A stretch of DNA of 64,000 bases from positions 3,162,001 through 3,226,000 of the forward strand of contig NZ_CP134706.1 of assembly GCF_038246755.1 (NCBI RefSeq). Direction: 5' to 3'. Shown piece after piece: positions 1-7,580 of this stretch. The notes below the pieces were generated by a model. It was given only the letters and a program-made list of their open reading frames with translations, was not told the origin of the DNA and did not search any database. The translations under genes were made by a program, and so were the position numbers. The DNA comes from Micromonospora sp. FIMYZ51 (GTDB lineage: Bacteria; Actinomycetota; Actinomycetes; Mycobacteriales; Micromonosporaceae). The first letter of the stretch is position 1. Each line of letters opens with the position of its first letter.

Positions 1-46
1 GGGCGTGATCGCCCGGCCGACCGAACCCGGTGAGGAGATTGACAAG

Positions 47-514
47 GTGAGTTCTGCTGAGCTGCCCCCGCCGTCGCCGGTACGCCAGTTGCGGCTGGTG
101 GTGGCGGCCGACGACTACGAGGCGGCGGTCCGGTTCTTCCGCGACGTGCTCGGCCTGCCGGAACAGGCGGCGTACTCCGGTGACGGCGACGCCCGGGTGG
201 TGATCCTGGAGGCCGGGCGGGCCACGCTGGAGATCGCCAACCCGGCGCAGCGGCGGATGATCGACGACGTCGAGGTGGGCCGGCAGGTCGCGCCGCAGAT
301 CCGGGTGGCCTTCGAGGTGGACGACACCGCCGCCACCACCGAGCGACTGGTGGCGGCGGGCGCCACCCAGGTCGCGCCGCCGACCACCACCCCGTGGCAG
401 TCGGTGAACGCCCGCCTGGACGCGCCGGCCGGCCTGCACATCACCGTCTTTCAGGAGTTGCGTACGCCCGACGAGCGCGCCGCGCTCGACGGCTTCGGCA
501 CCGAGTCCGCGTAG
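47..514 (+). CDS. VOC (glyoxalase-fold) family protein
   Basis: A 155-residue protein with the glyoxalase/bleomycin-resistance fold: the first half carries LRLVVAADDYEAAVRFF and a second module starts near IRVAFEVDDTAATT, ending with LHITVFQEL, the usual final strand of VOC enzymes. The family binds a divalent metal or acts as a small-molecule binding or detoxifying protein; the substrate cannot be told. I chose GTG at 47 because TGAGGAG lies about 9 nt upstream. A GTG at base 5 is in frame but adds a tail that does not look like the fold. It converges on the MarR gene to its right with a 27-nt gap. The fold assignment is good; the role is open. Confidence 0.8.
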   Translation: MSSAELPPPSPVRQLRLVVAADDYEAAVRFFRDVLGLPEQAAYSGDGDARVVILEAGRATLEIANPAQRRMIDDVEVGRQVAPQIRVAFEVDDTAATTERLVAAGATQVAPPTTTPWQSVNARLDAPAGLHITVFQELRTPDERAALDGFGTESA

Positions 515-541
515 CTCGGGTCGGTTGAACGCCGGGCGGCG

Positions 542-982
542 TCACGCCGGTTCGTGCCGGGCGAGGAGTTGACGGAGCAGGCGGGTCAGCGTCTGCCGGT
601 CCTGGGCCGACAGTGGCGCGAGCAACTCGTCCTGAACCTGGTCGAGCACCTGGTCAATCCGCCGCAGTTGCCGTCGACCGGGCTCGGTCAGGGCCACCTT
701 GTTGCGTCGTCCGTGCTCCGGATCCGGTGTCCGGTCGACGGAGCCCTGCTCGACCAGTTCGTTGACGGCCGCCACGACGTCGCTGCGGTCGATGCGGCAG
801 CGGCGGCCCAGGTCGGCCTGGCTGGACGGCCCGAACTCGTGCAGCGCGGCCAGAATCCGGTAGTGGTATCCGCGTGCGTCGGCGGCGGCGAATCCGTCGG
901 ACACCAGCCGGCGAACGTGCACGGCCAACTGGGTGATCAGCCAGCTCGGCTTCACCGCCAGGCGCTCCGGGACCTCGTTCAT
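542..982 (-). CDS. MarR family transcriptional regulator
   Basis: A 146-residue winged-helix regulator of the MarR family. The DNA-reading part is in the middle (SQADLGRRC, then DRSDVVAAVNELVEQG), followed by the wing DPEHGRRNKVALTEPG, with helices at both ends for dimerisation. I place the start at ATG 982: a -10-like TAGAGT on the minus strand lies 7 nt upstream, so the message is probably leaderless, and the GTG at 991 falls inside that hexamer. It is divergent from the SnoaL-like gene at 1072, and the gap holds a very long palindrome, the usual arrangement for a MarR repressor controlling itself and its neighbour. The ligand is unknown. Confidence 0.88.
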   Translation of the reverse strand: MNEVPERLAVKPSWLITQLAVHVRRLVSDGFAAADARGYHYRILAALHEFGPSSQADLGRRCRIDRSDVVAAVNELVEQGSVDRTPDPEHGRRNKVALTEPGRRQLRRIDQVLDQVQDELLAPLSAQDRQTLTRLLRQLLARHEPA

Positions 983-1000
983 GCCGGCCACTCTAGCGGT

Positions 1001-1044
1001 ATTGGTTGCACCAACACTCTACTGCTAGTGTTGGTGCAACCAAT
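1001..1044. promoter_or_regulatory. Double MarR-type operator in divergent promoter
   Basis: A perfect inverted repeat with 18-bp arms: ATTGGTTGCACCAACACT at 1001-1018 and its exact complement at 1027-1044, with an 8-nt spacer. Each arm also contains a smaller palindrome of the form TTGGT-N3-ACCAA (1002-1014 and 1031-1043), so two MarR dimers could sit side by side. It lies between the divergent MarR and SnoaL-like genes and overlaps the likely -35 regions of both. MarR binding is inferred from position and symmetry. Confidence 0.8.
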
Positions 1045-1071
1045 GTTGGACAGACCATCAAAGGAGGCGTC

Positions 1072-1485
1072 GTGTCCGCTGCGACCCAGATCGCCGACCG
1101 TGTCGACATCGCCGAACTCTTCGCCCGCTTGGCCAACCTCCTCGACGACGATCGTGTCGACGACGCCCACACCGTCTATCGCGCCGACGTCGTGGCGCGC
1201 TCGCCGCGCGGTGCCGAGTTGTACGGCCTTGACCAGGTCGTCGCGCACCTGAAGCGGAGCCGAGTCGAGGGGGAGCGTACTCAGCACGTGCACGGTGACG
1301 TGCTGGTGCACGTCGACGGCGACCACGCGACGGCCACCGCGAACCAGGTGGTGTACTTCTACCGCGACGGTGCGCCACCGCACCGGACGAGCGGCCTGCG
1401 GACGGCCTGCACCGCCGTGCGGACCCCGGTGGGCTGGCGATTCAGCACGATCGACATCACGCTCGCCTGGATGCGGGAGAGCTGA
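1072..1485 (+). CDS. SnoaL-like / NTF2-fold protein
   Basis: A 137-residue protein of the nuclear transport factor 2 (SnoaL_4) superfamily: an N-terminal helical part (RVDIAELFARLANLLDD, then VDDAHTVYRADVV) and C-terminal strands (ATANQVVYFYRDG) forming the cone-shaped barrel. Members are small isomerases, hydrolases or ligand-binding proteins; no specific reaction can be assigned. The start is GTG 1072, four bases after a strong AAAGGAGG (1060-1067); an upstream in-frame ATG would lie inside the operator and is rejected. It is transcribed divergently from a MarR gene and is its most likely target, suggesting a role in handling a small, perhaps toxic, molecule. Confidence 0.8.
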   Translation: MSAATQIADRVDIAELFARLANLLDDDRVDDAHTVYRADVVARSPRGAELYGLDQVVAHLKRSRVEGERTQHVHGDVLVHVDGDHATATANQVVYFYRDGAPPHRTSGLRTACTAVRTPVGWRFSTIDITLAWMRES

Positions 1486-1543
1486 CCCCGTCGCTTCGAT
1501 AACGGATCTTCACAAGCGGGAAGCCGCGCGACTCGTCCGTCGA

Positions 1544-2257
1544 TCACAGAACCTGCGGTAGGTCGCCGTGGGCCGGCTCCCGGGTGGTGTGCACGAGGCG
1601 ATGGCAGGCCGGCAGGGCGCGCATGCCGTGGGCGTCGAGGGTGCCGCGTACGAAGCGGTGGAAGCTGGGGCGGGCGAGCTGTCCGGCGAGGAACGGGACC
1701 GGTCCGGCCGGCAGCCGTACGTAGTTGACGAGCGTGAACGGCGACGCACCGGTGGGTCGTAGGGCGGTGGAGTTGTCGACTCCGATCTTGCCGGTGTACC
1801 AGCCGGTCAGCGAGCGCCAGACGGCCTCGGCGTCGACGTCCGCTCCGGCGGTGAAGTGGTTGAACAGGAAGGTGCCGTCGGTGCGGGCCTCGGTGTCGCC
1901 GATCCGCGCCACGTTGACCCCGGCCAGGAGCTGTTCCCCGCCGAGCGCGGACAGCTCCTCGCAGGCGCCTACGGTGTCGAGCTGGTCCACGCGCACGGTG
2001 CGTACCAGCACCGCGAGGTCGTGGCGGGGCGTGCCGGGCAGTGGCGGGATGAACACCGCCCGGTAGAGGTTGACGGCAGCGACGTCCGGGCGGCGGGCGA
2101 GCGCGGGCACGGCCGCCATGATTCGCGCCGCCTCGCGGCGTCGGCGTGGCGTGAAGGTGTGTACGGGGAGCCGCTGGGCGGGTTCTGCCGAGATGCCGAG
2201 GTAGATGAAGCCGTGCGGTTCCGGAGTGGCGAACCGGGGCGGTGGATAGCGGGTCAT
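1544..2257 (-). CDS. Conserved hypothetical protein
   Basis: A 237-residue soluble protein that I do not recognise. It has two similar-looking segments (VNLYRAVFIPPLPGT with DLAVLVRTV, and FLFNHFTAG with FTLVNYVRLPAGPVPF) that may be a duplicated alpha-beta module, but this is only an impression. There is no signal peptide or membrane segment. ATG 2257 is chosen because GGAGG lies just upstream on the minus strand. It is divergent from the MarR gene at 2356, with a short palindrome (GTAAC-T-GTTAC) between them, so that regulator may control it. It has the normal codon bias of the window and is not obviously foreign. Confidence 0.65.
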   Translation of the reverse strand: MTRYPPPRFATPEPHGFIYLGISAEPAQRLPVHTFTPRRRREAARIMAAVPALARRPDVAAVNLYRAVFIPPLPGTPRHDLAVLVRTVRVDQLDTVGACEELSALGGEQLLAGVNVARIGDTEARTDGTFLFNHFTAGADVDAEAVWRSLTGWYTGKIGVDNSTALRPTGASPFTLVNYVRLPAGPVPFLAGQLARPSFHRFVRGTLDAHGMRALPACHRLVHTTREPAHGDLPQVL

Positions 2258-2309
2258 GAAGCCTCCAGGGCGCGAGACGTGCGCGGTGCAACCCAGATGC
2301 GGAGCATCA

Positions 2310-2355
2310 GTAACTGTTACCTTAGAGGACAATAACGCGGGCCTACAATGTCGGA
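2310..2355 (+). promoter_or_regulatory. Leaderless promoter and possible MarR operator
   Basis: A short palindrome GTAACTGTTAC (2310-2320) is followed by a -10-like TACAAT (2344-2349) that ends 6 nt before the ATG at 2356. No Shine-Dalgarno sequence is present, so the MarR transcript is probably leaderless. The palindrome would overlap the -35 region and may be the autoregulatory site. Confidence 0.5.
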
Positions 2356-2883
2356 ATGTCCGCCGACACCTCAGGTGCGATTCGTCCGCTGGCCAGCCGG
2401 GCCAACTTCCTGCTGTCCCAGCTCGGCTTCCACATCGCGCAGTCGTTCGCCGAGCGGTTGGCGCCGCTGGGCATCGCACCGAACCACTTCGGGCTCCTCA
2501 TGCAACTGGAGCGCGCCGAGGGAAGCTCCCAGCAGCGGCTCGCCGACGCGCTGGGCATCCACCGCAAGGTCATGGTCGGCCTGCTCGACGACCTGGAGCG
2601 GCGCGGTCTGGTGGAGCGTCGGCGGCATCCCGCCGACCGCCGCGCGCACGCCATCCACCTGACCGCCGCCGCACGCGAACTGCTGCCCCGGGCCCGGGAC
2701 GTCGCCGACAAGCACGAGGAGGAGGTGCTGGCGACCCTCGACGAGGGCGAGCGCGCCCAGCTCATCGCCGTCCTGCAACGGCTCGCCGGGCAGACCGGCG
2801 ACCCGCCCGGCGTACACCCCGGGCTCCGGGGAAAGGAAGGGCCCCTGCTTAACGTCTGGGGTAGTAGAAGGGCCCCTTCTTAA
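2356..2883 (+). CDS. MarR family transcriptional regulator
   Basis: A 175-residue MarR-type regulator. The winged helix covers about residues 50-105 (QQRLADALGIHRKVMVGLLDD, then the wing RRRHPADRRAHAIHLT). Family members of this type are about 145-155 residues; the extra tail here (about residues 157-175, ending RAPS) is encoded inside an interspersed 54-bp repeat, so the natural C-terminus has probably been extended. ATG 2356 is selected because TACAAT lies 6 nt upstream (leaderless geometry); an ATG 8 nt earlier is in another frame. It is divergent from the unknown gene at 2257, its most likely target. The ligand is unknown. Confidence 0.85.
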   Translation: MSADTSGAIRPLASRANFLLSQLGFHIAQSFAERLAPLGIAPNHFGLLMQLERAEGSSQQRLADALGIHRKVMVGLLDDLERRGLVERRRHPADRRAHAIHLTAAARELLPRARDVADKHEEEVLATLDEGERAQLIAVLQRLAGQTGDPPGVHPGLRGKEGPLLNVWGSRRAPS

Positions 2884-2884
2884 C
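2831..2884 (-). repeat. 54-bp GGGGCCCTT interspersed repeat, copy A
   Basis: Read on the minus strand this runs from GTTAAGAAGGGGCCCTTC to the end CCCTTCCTTTC. It contains two AGGGGCCCTT palindromes 30 bp apart and matches the copy at 50117-50170 at 47 of 54 positions without gaps. It overlaps the 3' end of the MarR gene and supplies its last codons and TAA stop. No transposase or target duplication is seen, so a REP-like or terminator-like element is the best description. Confidence 0.85.
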
Positions 2885-2930
2885 AGCCAACCCCCAGGTA
2901 CCGGCTGGATCAGCCTGGTGTGCTCCACCC

Positions 2931-3677
2931 TCAGGTCGGCTCGGACAGCCAGGGTTCGAGTACCGACGGATCGGCGACCGCCAGCCTGACCTGCGCCAGT
3001 TCCTCGGTGGTCAGCGGCAGCGCGTGCAGCCGGGCACCCCACTCGGGCACCAGGTCCCGCTTCTCCAGCGCGGTCGACAACTCGATCAGCGCGGCGAGCG
3101 CCAACGCCTGTTCGACGGCGGGTGCCGCGTCGCCGTGCCGGCGTAGTCCCGAGTTCAGCGCCCGGAAGGAGGCCAGGTCGTCGCGCTTGAACTCGCGCAG
3201 GATGCGGGCGTTGTCCAGGACCTTGGCCAGCCCGGTCAGCTGCCGCGACCCGCCGTACTCCAGCCCGGACGGCTCGTCCCGCCGGATGAGGGTGATGGTG
3301 TTGCCGGACGGATCGACGATGCTGAAGCGCGACGCGCCGGGCCGGTAGCGGGTGATCCGGGGCAGCCCTCGGGCGAGCAGCTTGCCGTACGCGGCACGCA
3401 TCCCGGTGGTGAACGCGGTGTGGTACGGCGCGACCGCGTCGACCATCACCAGCGCGCCGCAGCCGCTCTCGGCCGGCTGGTCGAATCCGCGCGGCGCACT
3501 GCCGTAATGCAGCTCGAACCCGCTGTATCGAAAGGCCAGATACAGGTACGGCTTGTGCTGCTCCCAGGTCACCGCGAAGCCGAGCGCCCGCCAGAAGGCG
3601 ATCGTCTCGTCCACCGCCACGCAGGGCAGCAGCGGCACGGCGGATTCGTTCGGCTGGATTCGCTCCTCGGCAGTCAT
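2931..3677 (-). CDS. VOC family protein with C-terminal extension
   Basis: A 248-residue protein. The N-terminal 125 residues form a bleomycin-resistance-like VOC domain (PCVAVDETIAFWRALGF at the start, FSIVDPSGNTITLIRR at the end). The C-terminal part (about residues 145-248) is helical and contains VEQALALAALIELSTALEKR; it is not part of the VOC fold, and I do not recognise it. The start ATG is preceded by GGGAGGG on the minus strand. Proteins of this fold bind drugs or act as small metal enzymes; the function here is unknown. It converges on the MarR gene at 2356, with repeat copy A in between. Confidence 0.78.
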   Translation of the reverse strand: MTAEERIQPNESAVPLLPCVAVDETIAFWRALGFAVTWEQHKPYLYLAFRYSGFELHYGSAPRGFDQPAESGCGALVMVDAVAPYHTAFTTGMRAAYGKLLARGLPRITRYRPGASRFSIVDPSGNTITLIRRDEPSGLEYGGSRQLTGLAKVLDNARILREFKRDDLASFRALNSGLRRHGDAAPAVEQALALAALIELSTALEKRDLVPEWGARLHALPLTTEELAQVRLAVADPSVLEPWLSEPT

Positions 3678-3864
3678 CGATGATCCCTCCCGGCCCGGTT
3701 GGTGTCTCCCTCAGTGTGGCCAGTCCACGTGCTAGTACCGGCATCCCCGCAGCTGACCCGCGCGCCAGTGACCTGATCTGCGCACGTGCCGCCGCTAGCC
3801 CGTGGCAGCTCAGCTGGCGAAATCGACCCCCCGGGGTGAGGTGTCGGTGGTCGAGACTTGCGGG

Positions 3865-4698
3865 ATGCTGACGAAGCAGGTGGGGACGGGGTCGCCTTCG
3901 TGGCGGAACAGGCTGACGCATCCGCTGGTCTGGTCGCCGCCGGTGATGGCCGTGTTGGCCTGGCTATCCATGCCCTTCAACGACGCGCTCTACGAGTTCT
4001 GGGTCAACTACGACCCGCAGGGTGACGCGCAACAGCACGAGCGGTTCTACGCCACGCAGATCTTCCGGTACACCTCCGGAGTCTTGAGCGGACAACTGTT
4101 GGCGTTGCTGGCGGGTGCCGCCCTGGCCCGCCGCCATGCCCAGGCGATCGCCCTGGCGATCGCGGTTGCGCTCGGCGTACTGCTGGCCGGGGTGACCGTG
4201 CTTGTGGCGTACCCGGTCGCCAGCGCTCGGGAGGCCAGCCAGGGCGCTGGCCGGGCGTTCGACGATCCGGTGCTGGTCCGGGTGCTGCTGCACGAACTCG
4301 CCGGTTATCCGCTGCTCGCCGCCGTCGGGGTCGGCCTCGGGATCCTGCTCGCCGGCCGCCGCACCGGTAACCGCATCGCGCTGCTGACCCTGCTCGGGAT
4401 GGCCTGGTACGGCGCGACGCAGGTCGGGCTGGCGCAGGACGACGAGTTCGTCGGACCGTCGTGGCTGTTGTGGGCGGTGCCGCCGATCGCAGCAGGCACC
4501 GCTGTCGCACTCGCCGGCCTGTCGCTCGACGTGTGGTCCGAACCTCCGGCGTTGGTCGGCGACGCGGGATACCGCGCCGGCATCGCCCTGCTGGTGAGTG
4601 CCGGAGCGTACGCGCTCGGACTGAACCTGCTCGGCGTCCTGGTCGACCGGCAGCGACGCCGTTCGGCCGGGCCGGTCGGTCAATCGGGAGGGCGGTGA
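3865..4698 (+). CDS. Integral membrane protein, function unknown
   Basis: A 277-residue protein with about six hydrophobic segments, for example around residues 28-42, 72-90, 95-120, 150-170 and 250-270. No transporter or enzyme motif is visible, and I cannot name the family. The loop after the first segment is polar (FWVNYDPQGDAQQHERF). The start ATG 3865 is favoured because GAGACT stands 6 nt upstream, matching the leaderless spacing seen at other genes here; there is no Shine-Dalgarno sequence, and earlier GTG codons at 3841 and 3847 remain possible. It stands alone between a minus-strand VOC gene and the GH5 remnant. Confidence 0.65.
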   Translation: MLTKQVGTGSPSWRNRLTHPLVWSPPVMAVLAWLSMPFNDALYEFWVNYDPQGDAQQHERFYATQIFRYTSGVLSGQLLALLAGAALARRHAQAIALAIAVALGVLLAGVTVLVAYPVASAREASQGAGRAFDDPVLVRVLLHELAGYPLLAAVGVGLGILLAGRRTGNRIALLTLLGMAWYGATQVGLAQDDEFVGPSWLLWAVPPIAAGTAVALAGLSLDVWSEPPALVGDAGYRAGIALLVSAGAYALGLNLLGVLVDRQRRRSAGPVGQSGGR

Positions 4699-4784
4699 GC
4701 CGTCCGAGTTGATCCGTCAATCGTGGACTTGCGTACTCATCGCAGTAACGGATGTGGTGAAACCGGCGAAAGGCGCAGGATCCG

Positions 4785-5674
4785 ATGGACAGATCGAGGT
4801 TCGGCAGGTCTCGTACGCATACCCGGCGGTGGCGGCTCGGCGCGGTCGCCGGGGTGGCGGTGCTCGCCCTCGGTGTCGGGTTGGGGGTCGCCTCGGCCGG
4901 CGAGGACGTGCCGGCCGCACAGCCGCCTGCCATCAGCGCGCCCACTGCGCAGGCGCCTGCGGCGCAGGCCCCGGCCGACACGCCGGTGGCGGTGCACGGC
5001 CAGCTGAGCGTGTGTGGTGTGCAGTTGTGCGACGAGGCCGGCGAGGCGATCCAACTGCGCGGCATGAGCAGCCACGGCCTCCAGTTCTTCCCGGACTGAC
5101 GAGCACGCACGCGGCGAAGAACAACGTGATCTACGAGATCGCGAACGAGCCGAACGGGGTCAGCTGGGACGGCATCAAGGCGTACGCCGACGAGGTCATT
5201 CCGGTGATCCGCAACAACGCGCCGGAGAGCGTCGTGCTGGTCGGCACCCGTGGCTTCTCGTCGCTGGGGCTCAGCGAGGGCAGCGACGAGACCGAGATCA
5301 TCGACGATCCGGTCACCTTCGACAACATCATGTACACCTTCCACTTCTACGCCGCCTCGCACGGTGCGGACCGGCGCGCGGTGGTGGCCCGAGCCGCGCA
5401 GCGCCTGCCGCTGTTCGTCAGCGAGTTCGGCACGCAGACCTTCACCGGCGACGGTGACAACGACTTCGACAGCACCACCGCCTGGCTGGACCTGCTCAAG
5501 GAGCACAAGATCTCGTACGCGATGTGGAGCTTCTCCGACGGCCGGGAAACCAACTCGACATTCGTGCCGGGCACCTGCGCGGGCACCGAGTACGCCGGCA
5601 ACGACGTGCTTACCGAGGCGGGCCGGTATCTGCGCAGCCGGATCCTCACCGGCGTGGGCGACCCCAACGGTTAA
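4785..5674 (+). pseudogene. GH5 endoglucanase remnant with internal deletion
   Basis: The 5' part encodes a signal sequence (hydrophobic core AVAGVAVLALGVGLGVASAG), an Ala-Pro linker and the start of a GH5 catalytic domain (AIQLRGMSSHGLQFFPD), then hits TGA at 5097-5099. Directly after, in another frame (from about 5100 to 5674), the sequence resumes as the second half of the domain: NNVIYEIANEPNGV with the acid/base Glu, then LPLFVSEFGTQ with the nucleophile Glu. About 80-90 residues of a normal GH5 domain, including the conserved Arg and first His strands, are missing at the junction. This is a secreted cellulase or mannanase broken by a frame-changing internal deletion, unless the assembly is wrong here. 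Confidence 0.8.
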
Positions 5675-5681
5675 CGCAGGT

Positions 5682-5721
5682 CTGTCACCGCCCTCGGCCG
5701 GGCCGCCGAGAGCGGTGACAG
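5682..5721. terminator. Bidirectional hairpin terminator
   Basis: Arms 5682-5698 and 5705-5721 pair over 17 positions with one mismatch (CTGTCACCGC at the base), around a 6-nt loop. It lies between two converging glycosidase genes and can end transcription from both sides. Confidence 0.75.
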
Positions 5722-5723
5722 CA

Positions 5724-7387
5724 CTATTGGCAGGCAACGGTGACGACGACGGGGGCCTGCGTCAGCGTCGGCGGTCGGCGGCAGTCGCCCGGTGTCGTCG
5801 GTCGCCAGGCGGCGGCCAGGTTGTAGGTGCCGCTGAACGGCCGGTAGGCGGCCCACCGGGAGAGGTCGCTTCCGCCGTTCAGGCCGCTGGCGAGCAGGAC
5901 ACCGGGGACGTGGCGTTGGGTCTGGAACAGCAGCGCCTGCATGCCGATCACCGGATAGCCGAGCGCGGAGCAGGCCCCGTCCCCGTCTCGCCAGCACGTC
6001 CAGGCGAGCGCCGGATCGTCGATCGCCCGGTCCGGGAAGGGCGTGGAGAAGAGGTCGAACACGATCGACTCGTAGGAGCCAAGTCGCTCACCGACGCTGG
6101 TCCAGAAGTCGACGGCGTACGTGGCGTGCGGCATCGGCTTGGCGCAGAGCGCCCGCTCGTCTCGGCAGGTCGCACCCGGGCCGGTGTAGCGGCCGTGGCT
6201 CCAGGCGAGCGCGACGATCGGCGTGATGCCGACAGCCCGCAGCCGATGCACGTACGCGGTCACCTCCTGCTGGTACGGCTCGCCGCGGTAGCGCGGTGGC
6301 ACGTACGGCAGGCCGAGCCAGCAGGCTTCGTTAAGTGGAAGGTAGACCGCCTGGACGCCACGGCTGACGAGCCGGGAGACCGCGTCCGCGTCGACCGGAC
6401 CGTCCCAGATGCCCCGCCCGTGTACGCATCGGGACTCGGCGCCGGTCCGTGCGAGTGGTGCCAGCCGTCGAGGAGCTGCCGCTTCGACGATCGGGTCGAC
6501 GCCCCAGAGTTGATCGCGTACCACGCTGACGTACGGTGCCTGTCGTCGTTCACTTGGCGGGTGCACCCGGACGAGCACCGTCATGCTGTTCCGCACCGCG
6601 CCCGCATTGTCGTACGCCCAGGCCGTCAGGGCGTACTCGCCGGCCGGCAGGGCACTCCACTGCGCGGTGTACGGCGCGGTCGTGTCGGTGCCGATCAGGC
6701 CGGATCCCGGCGCGTCGCCGGAGCCGATGAACTCGACCCGGGTGATCTGTCGGCCGGGTGCCGGCGTGGCGGTGGCCGCCATCGTGATCGTCGCCGGGGC
6801 GAAGAACGGGTCGCCGGTCTCCGGTCGGGTGAGCTCCACAAGCGGCCGGTTCGGGTCGGGCACGGGACTCGCCGTCGCGCTGAGGGTGGGGTTCGGCGGC
6901 GAACTGGGGTTCGGGGTCGGGGTGGGGTTCGGGGCCAGCGTCGGGGTGGGGTTCGGCGTCGGGCTGGTGAGGCCCAGGGCGGCAGCACGGTCGCGCAGGT
7001 GACGCCGTTGAGCGTGAAGCCGGACCCGCTGCCGAGCTTGGCCCCGCGCGTCATGGCGTACGTGCGGAAGACCGGGATGTCTGCCGGTAGCACGTCACCG
7101 GGCCGGCCGCGCAGGGTGACCTGCGTGCCGCGCTGCTCCCAGTCCCCGCCGTCGAGATGCTTGATCTGTTCGGTCCGGTATTGCAGGTGGAAGCGGAGGG
7201 TCCAGTCGGACAGTGGCTGGCCGACGCTCATGACGCGGATCTCGCCCTGGCTCACCGACGCGGAGCCGTACCGGTGGTGCATCTCCACGGCGCACCCGCC
7301 GGCGGCGGAGGCCGGAAGCGTCACGGCGAGCAGACCCGAGGCGGCGGCGAGCACGGTGACGATCAGATAGCCGATCCGGGTCCTCAT
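5724..7387 (-). pseudogene. CBM2-Ig-GH5 secreted protein, frameshifted and catalytically dead
   Basis: Starting at ATG 7387, a signal peptide (ending LPASAA) is followed by a carbohydrate-binding CBM2-like domain to about 6995 (starts GGCAVEMHHRYGSASVSQ, ends NGVTCATV). The frame then shifts by one base between about 6995 and 6972 (plus-strand CCCAGGGCGGCAGC), and the other frame carries a Pro-Thr-Asn linker, an Ig-like domain (PLVELTRPETGDPFFAP) and a GH5-type barrel (VYLPLNEACWLGLP, FDLFSTPFPD). Two further defects exist: the acid/base motif expected as FDLFNEP reads FDLFSTP, and the protein stops at PVVVTVACQ, where relatives continue into the strand with the nucleophile Glu. So even without the frameshift it could bind but not cleave polysaccharide. 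Confidence 0.75.
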
Positions 7388-7580
7388 CGAAATCCCCCGA
7401 ACATCGAGAAGCGTCACTGCGACGGTCGGGCGGGGCGGGTGGGGAAGTCAAGCTTTTCCTCGGATGGTGTGCGCCGCCCCGACCGCCGATGGCATGGCGG
7501 AGCCTGCCGGGGCTGGCGCTATGGTGAGTGATCGTCGCGGATTACCTCCGCAGTACCGAATCGACCAGCGGAGGAGCCGC

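Noticed and set aside
2831..2884. Inverted repeats as ends of an insertion sequence or MITE (both repeat families)
   Set aside because: No transposase lies nearby, no target-site duplication is visible, and the repeats are short single hairpins, so REP-like or terminator-like elements are more likely.
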